From Anaerohalosphaera lusitana (GTDB lineage: Bacteria > Planctomycetota > Phycisphaerae > Sedimentisphaerales > Anaerohalosphaeraceae), in the NCBI RefSeq assembly GCF_002007645.1, contig NZ_CP019791.1:1860001-1924000 (forward strand): a stretch of DNA of 64,000 nucleotides. The letters are read 5' to 3'. Both the position numbers and the translations under genes were made by a program. The notes beneath the pieces were generated by a model. It made no database searches and was not told where the DNA came from. It was given only the letters and a program-made list of their open reading frames with translations. Every line of letters starts with the position of its first letter. Position 1 is the stretch's first letter. This document shows, in pieces, positions 48,139 to 58,000 of this stretch.

Positions 48139-49000
48139 GTATCGTGATTATCTGCTGCAGGGTCAGCAGGCGGGGCTTCGGTACGCGCTGTTTACGTCCG
48201 GGCGAATATCACAGGGTCTGGCCGGTTCAAACCTTGGCAGCAGGGCGGGCAGCTCGCTCGAATTCATGGAACACCGCAACTACATGCCGGGCGACGATCT
48301 TCGTCACATCGACTGGGGCGTCTTTGCACGGTCGGATCGGCTCTGCACGAAGATGTTTCGCGAAGAGATCAGCCCTCATGTCGAAATAGTGATCGACGGA
48401 TCCCGCTCGATGGGCTTGGCGGGCAGTGAAAAGGCGCGTGCGTGCCTGGGGCTGGCAGGCTTGCTGGCGCAGGCCTCGATCAATTCACAGTTCACTTTCT
48501 CTGCTTGGCAGACCGGTGATTTCTGCGAAAAAATTGTTAACGGCTCTGAGAGTCCCGCAGCATGGGACGGCCTGGAACTGGAGAGCATCGTTTCGCCCGG
48601 CGAGGCGTTCAAACGTTACCCGCCGCACTTTCGGCCCAGAAGCATCCGGGTCCTGATAAGCGATCTGTTCTGGGTTGGTGATCCCAGGCAGTCCCTTATG
48701 TCTCTGGCAGCCAATGCGAGCGACGTTGTAATACTTCAGCTCGTGGCTCGCCGTGACGTCGAGCCAGGCGATCAGGGCAGTCTGCGGCTGATCGATTCCG
48801 AAACCGGACAGGTACGAGAGCTCTTCGTCGACGACGCGGCAATGCAGAGATACGAACAGAATTTTTCCCGGCACCAGCAGAACTGGCGCAGGGCATGCAC
48901 GGAATTCGGCGGCCGCATGGTCACCCTGGTCGCAGAAGATGTCGTCAAGGACTGGCACCTTCCCGAGCTGATAGAGTCTGAAATACTGGGGGTGGCATGA
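48128..49000 (+). CDS. DUF58 domain protein
   Basis: 290 residues with GGGAGAG just before the ATG. The DUF58 signature is SSLEFMEHRNYMPGDDLRHI followed by DWGVFARSDRLCTKMFREE. After it comes a VWA-like fold beginning VEIVIDGSRSMG, where the DxSxS metal site is kept. DUF58 proteins are cytoplasmic or peripheral partners of MoxR ATPases and BatA-like proteins in many bacteria, with no settled activity. The gene overlaps both neighbours (11 bases upstream, 4 bases downstream). Confidence 0.92.
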   Translation: MKSEYRDYLLQGQQAGLRYALFTSGRISQGLAGSNLGSRAGSSLEFMEHRNYMPGDDLRHIDWGVFARSDRLCTKMFREEISPHVEIVIDGSRSMGLAGSEKARACLGLAGLLAQASINSQFTFSAWQTGDFCEKIVNGSESPAAWDGLELESIVSPGEAFKRYPPHFRPRSIRVLISDLFWVGDPRQSLMSLAANASDVVILQLVARRDVEPGDQGSLRLIDSETGQVRELFVDDAAMQRYEQNFSRHQQNWRRACTEFGGRMVTLVAEDVVKDWHLPELIESEILGVA

Positions 49001-50763
49001 ACGGATTGTTCGCTTCACCGTTTGCATTTATCGCGTTGGCGTCGCTGCCTGTGCTGGCGGCTATTTACCTTTTCCGCAATCGCTTCCAGTCGCACGAGGT
49101 TTCGAGCCTCATGTTCTGGGAGGACCGCACGCGCGTGAGCTCGGGCGGCCTGCAGCTCGAAAAGATCAAGACGCCTTTGCTTTTCCTGATAGAGCTGCTT
49201 GTCCTTTTGATGCTCGTGGTTGCGGCGGCAGGGCCGCTGCTGCGTTCCAGCCGCGATACACGGGTGCTGGCGGTGGTACTTGACGATTCGTTCAGTATGC
49301 TTGCAGGCCAGGATGAAACAGCGAGAGACCGGGCCGCTGAATCACTGCAAGAACTTTTGACCGGGTCGGGCAGGTTCCGTGTCACACTGATAACCGCCGG
49401 CCGTGAACCGCAGGTCCTGGCGAATTCACTCAGTTCAATATCACAGGTCAGAGATTCGCTGGATGATTGGCAGTGCTATTCTACAGCGTCGGATATTCCG
49501 GCAGCGCTGGCACTAGCGTCGGAGCTTGGCGGCAAGACCGCTCGCCTGCTGGTCCTGACTGATCAGCCGCCCAAAGAAGAACTGCAGGACGGTACTGTGG
49601 AATGGCGGGCGTTTGGCAGGGGTATGGGCAATCTTGCGTTCGTTACCGCTGTCCGTGACGGGGACGGCGAGGAACAGAAATGTATGCTCACAGTTGCAAA
49701 TTACTCGGCCGTTAGCAGAACTTTCGATCTGCAAATAGAGTCGACCGATACAGGTGAATCCCTGCTCTCACGCGAAGTGACGGTGCAGGGCGGTGTACGC
49801 AAGCGAATACGCTTCAGTCTGGATGCCAGCCTAGGACCCGTGCGAGCTTTGTTCGATGACGGTGCGTTGGACTTTGACAACGAGGCCCATCTGCTGCCTG
49901 CGGTCGAACGAATGGTCTCGGTTGGCTACAGGATCGAAAATGAGGACCTGGAGCAAATGACGGCAAAGGCGGTCGATTCGACGGCCATGACATCGTCGGC
50001 CGAGATCAACCCCGCGATCCTGTTCACGGATTCGCAGGTCCAGGTCGATCAGCTTCAGGATACCTGGGTTATGCGGTTCGCCGCCGGTGAAGACCCCAAC
50101 GCATACGTCGGTCCTTTCGTGGTCAACAGGGCTCATCCGCTCACTGAAGGCCTTTCGCTCGACGGCGTGATATGGGCGGGCCAGGATGCGGACATCGCAC
50201 TCGATACACCCGTGATCACTGCGGGCAACGTGCCGCTGGTTTACGACAAGCAGCTAACAGCAGGGCAGCATCATATCACGATTAATCTCAATCCAGAGAT
50301 GTCAACTCTTGCCCAGTCACCCGATTGGCCCGTACTGTTCTGGAACCTCATCAACTGGCGAAAGGATCAGCTCCCCGGCCCGGAACGGACCAACACCGGG
50401 CTCGGCTACGAAGTGGCCGTGACGTTTCCGTTCGCCGAGAATGTCGAGGCTGCTAACGTCACTCTGCCGGACGATTCGGTGCAGCAGTTTCCCGTGGCCG
50501 AAAATCGACTCAGCGTACAGACTCGCCTGCCCGGCGTGTATCGCGTCGAGTCCGATCTGCGAAGCTATGCGTTTGCGGCGAATCCCATATCGCCCGCCGA
50601 ATCGGACCTTAGCACGTTGGCTGAGGGTGTCTGGGGCAAATGGCAGGACGCGGAAAAGTTCTGGTGGGAATACCGCAGCATCGACTGGCTGCCTCTGATC
50701 ATCGCACTGGTTCTGCTTTCGATCCATCGAATACTTACCTCAAGAAGCTCGGCGAGGACATAG
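48997..50763 (+). CDS. BatA-like membrane protein with VWA domain
   Basis: 588 residues. The N-terminus is the BatA-type membrane region: FAFIALASLPVLAAIYLFRN, a Glu-rich loop and LLFLIELLVLLMLVVAAAGP. A VWA domain follows with the metal-site motif VVLDDSFSM (Asp96, Ser98, Ser100). The rest is extracytoplasmic beta structure, with a last helix (LPLIIALVLLSIHRILT) near the C-terminus. These proteins form membrane complexes with MoxR and DUF58 partners. It starts inside the DUF58 stop and is followed one base later by the large VWA gene. Confidence 0.9.
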   Translation: MNGLFASPFAFIALASLPVLAAIYLFRNRFQSHEVSSLMFWEDRTRVSSGGLQLEKIKTPLLFLIELLVLLMLVVAAAGPLLRSSRDTRVLAVVLDDSFSMLAGQDETARDRAAESLQELLTGSGRFRVTLITAGREPQVLANSLSSISQVRDSLDDWQCYSTASDIPAALALASELGGKTARLLVLTDQPPKEELQDGTVEWRAFGRGMGNLAFVTAVRDGDGEEQKCMLTVANYSAVSRTFDLQIESTDTGESLLSREVTVQGGVRKRIRFSLDASLGPVRALFDDGALDFDNEAHLLPAVERMVSVGYRIENEDLEQMTAKAVDSTAMTSSAEINPAILFTDSQVQVDQLQDTWVMRFAAGEDPNAYVGPFVVNRAHPLTEGLSLDGVIWAGQDADIALDTPVITAGNVPLVYDKQLTAGQHHITINLNPEMSTLAQSPDWPVLFWNLINWRKDQLPGPERTNTGLGYEVAVTFPFAENVEAANVTLPDDSVQQFPVAENRLSVQTRLPGVYRVESDLRSYAFAANPISPAESDLSTLAEGVWGKWQDAEKFWWEYRSIDWLPLIIALVLLSIHRILTSRSSART

Positions 50764-50764
50764 C

Positions 50765-53587
50765 ATGATATTTCTAAATCCGATATGGCTCCTGCTGGCG
50801 ATACCGTCGGCGGCTCTGCTTTGGTTCTACAAAACATCAAGCAAGCTCATAACCGTGCTGCGGATCCTGAGCGTGGCATTCGTGATACTCGCGATGGCCG
50901 GTCTCGCGGTAGACCTGCCCAGCAAGCGGGGCACCGTCGTAGTCGTCGCGGACCGAAGCGCCTCCATGCCGCCGCAAACTCAACAGCAGCAGGAGGAAGC
51001 GATAGATCTTATACGCGAGGGCATGGGCGACGGCGATGAGCTCGCAGTCGTTTCATTCGGCCAGGACATCGCGATAGATATGGCACCACAGCGGGGCCGG
51101 TTCGGCGGCTTCGTAACCCAGGTCGGCCCTCACGCGTCCAATCTTGCGGACGGCATCTTTACCGCCCTCAGCATGATACCGGCCCAGGCTCCTGGCAGGG
51201 TGGTCGTTCTCTCGGACGGACGGTGGACCGGCTCGGATCCGCTAGATGCCGCTTCACGTGCAGCTACGATGGGCGTTGCGGTCGACTATCGCAAGATGTC
51301 ACGGCCCGCGGCCAACGATCTGGCGATCGAACGCATACAGGCTCCACAGCAGACAACGCCGGGCGAGGCGTTCATGCTGACCGCCTGGTTCCAGTCGCCC
51401 CTGTCGCAAGGTGTGAAGTATGCCCTGAGCAAGAACGGCGAGACTATCGCAGCCAGCGACTACGCAGCCGGCGCGGGCCTCAACCGGCTAACATTTCGCG
51501 ACAAAACCGAAAACCCAGGCACAAACGAATATTACCTCCGCATCGAAGGTGACAACGAGGACCCCGTACCTGAAAACAACACAGCCAGAATGCTAGTCGG
51601 CGTCACCGGCCCCAAATCCGTATTGTGCCTGACCGAGTCCGATGTCGCCGGGTTCGTTAACATGCTCCGGGCCAGCAAGATCGACGTAGAGCCCGCCCAG
51701 CCGGGCCAGGTCAACTTTTCGCTCGAGGGCCTGTCGAATTATTCGTCCCTGATAATCGAAAACACGCCCGCCCAGGGCATAGGTCCTCGCGGCATGGAAA
51801 ACATCGCGGCCTGGGTCAAGCAGACAGGGGCGGGCCTGATGATGACCGGCGGCAAAAGCTCGTACGGGCCGGGCGGCTATTTCAAGTCGCCCATCGAGCC
51901 GATACTGCCCGTTTCAATGGAGCTGCGACGCGAGCATCGCAAGTTCTCGCTCGGCATAGTCGTCGTGCTGGACCGTTCCGGCAGTATGGGCGCACCGGTC
52001 TCAGGCGGCAAGACGAAGATGGACCTTGCCAATCTTGCCACCGCTCAGGTACTCGACCTGCTCGGTCCCGAAGATGAGTTCGGTGTGATCGCGGTCGACA
52101 GCTCCGCCCACACCATCGTCGATATCGCAAAGGTCAAACGAAACAAAGCCTACCGCAACAAGATACTCACGATGGAGTCGATGGGCGGCGGCATATTCAT
52201 CTACGAGGCCCTCACCAACGCTGCGAAGATGGTCAGCGAAGCAACGCCCCTGACCAGGCATATCATACTGTTCGCCGATGCCGCCGACTCCGAACGGCCC
52301 GACGCGTACAAGGAACTGCTCGAAAAATGCGAAAAAGCCGGCATCACCGTCAGCGTGATCGGGCTAGGCAACGAAACCAACATCCACGCGAACCTGCTCA
52401 AAGACATCGCCGAGCGCGGAAACGGCCGATGCTTCTTCACCGAAAGCGCCGAAGAGCTTCCCCGACTGTTCGCCCAGGACACATTCGTTGTCGCTCGCAA
52501 CAGCTTTCTCGACGAGGCCACCGCGGTCGAAACCATGCCCGGCCTGCGAAGCGTTACGAACCGTTCGTTCGACATGAACGCACCGGCAGGCGGATACAAC
52601 CTTTGCTACCTGCGTCCCGAAGCTACGCTCGGAGCCGTCACGCTGGACGAGTACGACGCCCCGTTCATTGCCTCCTGGCAGGTCGGTGTCGGTCGCGGCC
52701 TCGCGTACGCCGGGCAGGTCGACGGCAAATACACGGGCCCGCTCGGCAACTCACCGCAATACGAAGACATGCTCACGAGCCTCGTGCGATGGGTGGCTGG
52801 CGACCCGGGCGATCTCGGTCCTGACATGATGGTGACCCAGGAGATGCAGGGCGCTGAGTGCGTGATAAAGCTGCACCTCGACCCCGCAAAAGCAGAATCC
52901 CTGATCGACGAGCTGCCCACTGTGACAGCTCTTTCGGGTACGCCGGGCTCTTCACCCGCGACCAGTAATTACACTATGCAGTTCGACGACACTTCGACCC
53001 TTTCTCTGCGCGTGCCTATCAGCGGGCTAGAGACAGTTCTTTCAACCGTGAACGTCGCCTCGGCCGGCCCCGTCTCACTGCCGCCCGTCTGCCTGCCGTA
53101 CTCGCCGGAGTTCAAGCCCGTCGAGACCGGCCGTGACGGCGAAGTGCTGGAAAAACTCGCAGCCGCCACACACGGCCAGGCACGCATTGATCTGGGAGGC
53201 ATATGGGACGACATCCCCCGCAAGCCACAGACCGTGCCCGTCGGCAAGTGGCTCCTCTTCGCTGCGATAGTACTCCTGCTGCTGGAGGTGCTCCAGAGAC
53301 GCACGAACCTGCTCACCCGCGCAAAGCCCGCCGTCCCCGCCTTCGCAAAAGAACGCATATCCAGGCTCCAGTCCGCAAGGCTCGAAAAAGCGGCTGCTAA
53401 ACGGGCAAAAAAGGCAGGACGCAAGATCAAGATAGCCGACTCACAGCCTGACGAGAAAACCGAACAGCCTGCTAAAAAGCAAAAGAAAGACAAACGCAAA
53501 AAACAAGAGCCCAAAACCGGCCCCGGCCTCTCCGGCGCCCTCTCAAAAGCAAAAAAATCCGCCGATCAAAGAACCGACAGAAAATGA
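50765..53587 (+). CDS. Large double-VWA membrane protein
   Basis: 940 residues. Two N-terminal helices (LLLAIPSAALLWFY and LRILSVAFVILAMAGLAV) lead into a first VWA-like domain with VVVADRSASM (Asp63). A central glutamine-amidotransferase-like region includes GAGLMMTGGKSSYGPGGYFK. A second VWA domain has VVVLDRSGSMGAPVSGG (Asp403) with an intact metal site, and then come beta-rich modules. A helix (LLFAAIVLLLLEVL) precedes a cytoplasmic Lys/Arg-rich tail. The domain order matches planctomycete VWA/GATase-like proteins of MoxR operons. The coding strand becomes markedly C-rich here, unlike genes further left. Confidence 0.9.
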   Translation: MIFLNPIWLLLAIPSAALLWFYKTSSKLITVLRILSVAFVILAMAGLAVDLPSKRGTVVVVADRSASMPPQTQQQQEEAIDLIREGMGDGDELAVVSFGQDIAIDMAPQRGRFGGFVTQVGPHASNLADGIFTALSMIPAQAPGRVVVLSDGRWTGSDPLDAASRAATMGVAVDYRKMSRPAANDLAIERIQAPQQTTPGEAFMLTAWFQSPLSQGVKYALSKNGETIAASDYAAGAGLNRLTFRDKTENPGTNEYYLRIEGDNEDPVPENNTARMLVGVTGPKSVLCLTESDVAGFVNMLRASKIDVEPAQPGQVNFSLEGLSNYSSLIIENTPAQGIGPRGMENIAAWVKQTGAGLMMTGGKSSYGPGGYFKSPIEPILPVSMELRREHRKFSLGIVVVLDRSGSMGAPVSGGKTKMDLANLATAQVLDLLGPEDEFGVIAVDSSAHTIVDIAKVKRNKAYRNKILTMESMGGGIFIYEALTNAAKMVSEATPLTRHIILFADAADSERPDAYKELLEKCEKAGITVSVIGLGNETNIHANLLKDIAERGNGRCFFTESAEELPRLFAQDTFVVARNSFLDEATAVETMPGLRSVTNRSFDMNAPAGGYNLCYLRPEATLGAVTLDEYDAPFIASWQVGVGRGLAYAGQVDGKYTGPLGNSPQYEDMLTSLVRWVAGDPGDLGPDMMVTQEMQGAECVIKLHLDPAKAESLIDELPTVTALSGTPGSSPATSNYTMQFDDTSTLSLRVPISGLETVLSTVNVASAGPVSLPPVCLPYSPEFKPVETGRDGEVLEKLAAATHGQARIDLGGIWDDIPRKPQTVPVGKWLLFAAIVLLLLEVLQRRTNLLTRAKPAVPAFAKERISRLQSARLEKAAAKRAKKAGRKIKIADSQPDEKTEQPAKKQKKDKRKKQEPKTGPGLSGALSKAKKSADQRTDRK

Positions 53588-53611
53588 TTCAATAATTGTA
53601 CGCTAAACACA

Positions 53612-54961
53612 ATGAGTGACAAACAAAGCAAAACACAAGGCTTCCAGCTCAAATTCAGACACGTGGTGGTTTTCCTGCTGATCTCGGCAGTGGTGCTGTT
53701 TATCTGCTTTCGGCTGAGTCTCAAACGTCGCCTAAACGCTGAGTATGCGCGTATACGGGCACAGGGTTATCCTGTGAACGCGCGGGAGCTGGACGATTTT
53801 TATTCGATCCCGTCAGACGCAAAAAACGGAGCCGAGGTTGTCGAGGATGCGTTGATCAAAAAGGTCACCTGGTCCGGCGACAAGGCGGACAAACTCCCAG
53901 TCAGCGGCTCAGTCAGTTTTGATACGCGTACAGATATTCTAAAGGGCGAATCGCTGAAACTGGTGGCTGAGTATATGGAGGAGAACCGAGAATTCCTGGA
54001 GATGCTCTACGAGCTTCGGGACTACAATTACGCCCGATATGATACGGATCTCTCGCGAGGTTTTGCTGCAACTTTGGAACATTTGAGTCCTCTGAAAAAG
54101 GCTGCCGAGACAGCTATGGAGGAGTCGATATACCGCACCAGCATTGGCGAAACCCACAATGCTATCCGGTCTACGGAAACGATGTTCGCCTTGGGCAGGA
54201 CCCTTTCAAAGGAACCAACTCTAATATCCTATTTGGTGAAGCTTGCAATTGATAGGATGGGCGCGGCATCCCTTGAACGCACCGTAAATATGTGTGAACT
54301 TGATAGGAAGCAATTGGACAGGCTGAATGCCCTTGTGAAAAGTGCTAAAAATTCCAATGTCTTTTCTCGTGCGATCGCGGGTGAGCGTGCCTTCGGCATG
54401 TCGGCCTTTCGTTCGCAGCAGGACATGGTGTCAGTTACAGGAATGCCCGGACCGCTTTATTTGCTCTATGCCGCCTCTGGGCTCAAGGACAAGGATGAGC
54501 TCTTGTATATTGATCTGGTGTCAATGTTTCTCGATGCATCAAAAAAGCCTTTCGTACAAAGAAATACTGCATTCAGAAAAGCAGTAAGGGACACTAAAAA
54601 TGGTGTCAGCGTTTGGAATTTTGGCGCTTATATTATAATGCCAGCTTTGAGTAAAGTTTCCGATTTGTCGCTTGAATACCTGGCACAACTCGATGCGACC
54701 AAGGTAGGTCTTGCGATCGAAAAATACCGCCTGGACAAAGACCGACTGCCGGAAAAACTCGCCGACCTAACCCCGACATATCTCGACGAAGTACCTGTCG
54801 ATCCATTCGACGGCAAGCCAATGAAATACCTCAAGAAGGGCGACACCAATTACGTGGTCTACAGCATAGGCAAAGACGGCACAGACAATGGCGGTACCGA
54901 GCCAAAAGGCGGAGCCCTCAGAAGTATGTACGACGTAACATTCACGGTCGAACGGCCTTGA
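53612..54961 (+). CDS. Membrane-anchored protein with pseudopilin-like C-terminal tail
   Basis: 449 residues. One N-terminal membrane helix (VVVFLLISAVVLFICFRLS) precedes a largely helical body. Near the end, ATKVGLAIEKYRLDKDRLPE, then LTPTYLDEVPVDPFDGKPMK and YVVYSIGKDGTDNGG, follow the C-terminal pattern of type II secretion pseudopilins (GspG-like), although the N-terminus is not a prepilin. No function can be assigned; similar proteins are widespread in planctomycetes from memory. It lies 24 bases after the VWA gene and may close the operon, although its own ribosome site is poor. Confidence 0.65.
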   Translation: MSDKQSKTQGFQLKFRHVVVFLLISAVVLFICFRLSLKRRLNAEYARIRAQGYPVNARELDDFYSIPSDAKNGAEVVEDALIKKVTWSGDKADKLPVSGSVSFDTRTDILKGESLKLVAEYMEENREFLEMLYELRDYNYARYDTDLSRGFAATLEHLSPLKKAAETAMEESIYRTSIGETHNAIRSTETMFALGRTLSKEPTLISYLVKLAIDRMGAASLERTVNMCELDRKQLDRLNALVKSAKNSNVFSRAIAGERAFGMSAFRSQQDMVSVTGMPGPLYLLYAASGLKDKDELLYIDLVSMFLDASKKPFVQRNTAFRKAVRDTKNGVSVWNFGAYIIMPALSKVSDLSLEYLAQLDATKVGLAIEKYRLDKDRLPEKLADLTPTYLDEVPVDPFDGKPMKYLKKGDTNYVVYSIGKDGTDNGGTEPKGGALRSMYDVTFTVERP

Positions 54962-54966
54962 CAGAT

Positions 54967-54999
54967 AAAAAAAGGCGTGACGACCGAAATCGCCACGCC
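54967..54999 (-). terminator. Rho-independent terminator of the 55042 gene
   Basis: Stem GGCGTGaCGA / TCGcCACGCC (54974-54999, one mismatch, six-base loop) next to seven A at 54967-54973, which form a T tract on the minus strand. It sits 43 bases after the protease stop and six bases beyond the convergent gene's stop. Confidence 0.75.
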
Positions 55000-55041
55000 C
55001 TTGCATCCTTTGTTAGCTTTCATGAGCTAACGCTATGCCAA

Positions 55042-58000
55042 CTAAGGCACTGTAATAGAATCCGACGTCTCAACGTTCAGCGTCGCGTTGTAAGTCTTGC
55101 CGCTGACCGTCACGTCCGTCACGGTGAACGTAAACGTTCCGCCGTTCTTGACCTTATCAGCAGTCTCGAAGAACACCGTACCGTCCGCTGCGGTCGTTCC
55201 GCTCACGGTCCCGCTGTACGCGCCTGACCATGTACCGTAAACTGTCGCACCGCTCACGTTGGCACCCGTATCGTCCTTGATGTGAACCGTCGCCTGGCCC
55301 CAGTAATTCGGACCGGCATTACGCGAACCCATAACGATCGAATTGACATACATCTCGACCGTCTGCTGACCCTGCGGCGTAGCAGAAACCTCGCTCGATG
55401 TGCTCGACTCATTGCTGGCTGTATCAACAGCGGTGACAACATAGTAGTATGTCGTGCCGTTCGTCACGGTGTTATCAGTGTAGTCACTGCTCGACACGCC
55501 CTGGGCAACTGCCGCATAACCGCTGCCGCTCGTCGTACTGCGGTAAACAGTATAGCTGTCCAGATCGCTTTCGCTGTTATCCGCCCAGTCCAGATCAACC
55601 GAACCGTCGCCAGCCGTCGCACCAAGACCTGTAGGTGCTGCAGGCGCAGTCGTGTCCGCAGGTGTAGCAGATGCTTCACTGGAAGTATCCGACTCATTGT
55701 CACTCGTATCAACAGCAGTCACAACGTAGTAATAAGTCGTGTCGTTGGTAACCGTGTTGTCGGTGTAATCGCTGGTCGACACGCCAGTTGCAATAGAAGC
55801 ATATCCGCTGCCGCTCGTAGTGCTGCGATAAACGGTATAGCTGGCAAGATCCTGCTCACTGTTATCCGCCCAGTCAAGACTGACCGAACCATCACCTGCC
55901 GTAGCACCAAGACCAGTAGGCGCCGCAGGTGCAGTAGTATCACCTGTGTTAAACGTAACTGTCAAGCTGGGGTGATAGCTGGCAGTAACATGCTCCTTTG
56001 TTGCAAACGCGTTCCAGCCGGTACTACTCTGGGTTGTAGTATCAATATGGAAGGTTGCCGCGCTGTTTGTATTCATTGACTGTGTGAGCAACGTAGTTAC
56101 ATCGATGTTGTATGCCTGTTCAACTGTCAGATTGTTACTGGAGAAAGTGACTTCATTTCCACTGCCGACAGGGCTGTTGTTCCATGTGATGCCCGTCTCG
56201 TCCCACAGATCACCTGAGTCATCCGTCATACGCACACGAATCGTCCTGCTTGTTTGTACACTTGTCGGTGTCAATGTCAAAGTTGCGCTTTGAACATCGC
56301 CACTGCCCTGATTGCTATAGTCGAATCTGACAAACGATTCACGAGTGTACCCCGAATTGAAGTCATATTTGACACCCATGATGGAGTCGAGTCCGAAGTT
56401 GTCACCGGCATAACCTCCATCGCGAATATAACTGTCAGCACTTACTAAGGGTAAAACGCTCAATGTAGCCTCGCCGCCGCTGGTGTTTTCCTTTGACCTG
56501 AAACTCATGTTGCCATCGTTAATATTGCGTGTAATCAATAACGTGACTTCGTTATTCGTGTCTGCTTTGAGGAAATTGAGTAGATCTGCGCCTTCAATGC
56601 TGAATTCAGTTCCCGCCGCGGGTGCGCCGCCGCTCCATGAGAAAGTGCCAACTTGGGTTGTATCCGTATCCTCGGCGAAGTCAGGCGAAAGCGGGGCATT
56701 TGCGCCGGTGATGCCGGACTCCGTCCAGTCGGTACCGAGATTATCACCTGGACGACCGTCGATAATACCCCAGACAGTGATAGTTCCTGAGCTTACATCA
56801 GCGCTGTTAACCGTCAATGTCAGCTTAGCCCTTGCGCCGAGCTCTTTACCGGTAAGGTCAAAATGTATCCACCCGGTACGTGTGTAAGTTGACCCTGCAC
56901 CAGCCGAGCTGCGTTTGACCACGACAGCAGTTGATCCGCCGTAATTGTTGCTGTTGGTGCCTTCGACATAGGTGTCTGCATCAGTAGCGAGCGACCATGT
57001 CGGCGTGACCTCGATCTGCATCATAGCAAGGCCTGTTGCTGTCTGTCCGGTGCTGTCGGCTATTACATAATGAAAATAGTCCATGCCCTCAGTGTCATCC
57101 GGAGCAGTGTAGCTGATCTCGTCTCGGCCGTTCGGACCTGTTCCGGTAGAGATACTGACCGTTCCACCCCTTTCGGAGGTCGATTCGACGCTCAAGATCG
57201 AAAGTGTATCAGCATTCGCATCGAAATCATTAGCTAACACGTCAATCGTGATGCTGCTCTGGGTCTCAACACCATCTGTAACGATGTCAAGAGCTGCGTA
57301 AGGCGGTACGTCCACGCCGGTGTATGCTCCGCCGATGCTGTAAAGTTTCGTGCCGATGTTGCCGTCTCTGTGTGCGAGGTGATCCCGAACACTTGTGCCG
57401 CAGAATCGGGCTATACCATTACCGCACATGATGGTGTTGCCTTCAGGGCTGTTGCCGTCCCAGTCACCTGCACCGAAGTTATGACCGGTTTCATGCCGGC
57501 CTGCTCCCATGTACCAGCCTGTGCTCTTGACCTGAGACACATTATAGGTTCCGGGGCTGTATGCCACTCCGCCGCCGATGTTAGGGCTTGCTAACATAGC
57601 TTTGAAGCAATATGCCATCGCATCCGAGTGATTGTTTGACCATTCATTTGCAAATGGACTCAGCAGGGCGGTACCGCTTATGCCCTGATACGGGCAATGT
57701 GTCTGCGAGCTTCTGATTACCACTCGACCAATACAATTCAGCATCATGTTGTCGCGAAGCTGTATCGCTTTCCATGCGCACATATTCTTCTCTACCTGTT
57801 CCATAGTTGTTGCGAGACTGCTGCCATAGATCGTGCTGAATGCGTCATAATCGACATCAAAACCCATTTCATACTTGTAGACTGTGCTGCCTGCCTGTCC
57901 TGGCGTAACAGTAGAAGCGCTCGGCCAGGCATATGTGGGTGAAGGAACGCTCTTGTTCGTGACAGAACTGCCGAGCGTGCTCCACTTTTCGCCTCTGTCC

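Noticed and set aside
55282-56079. A 265-codon plus-strand frame opposite the FN3 modules
   Set aside because: It mirrors the tandem FN3 repeats on the opposite strand, is Arg/Cys/Ile-rich without motifs, and has no ribosome site.
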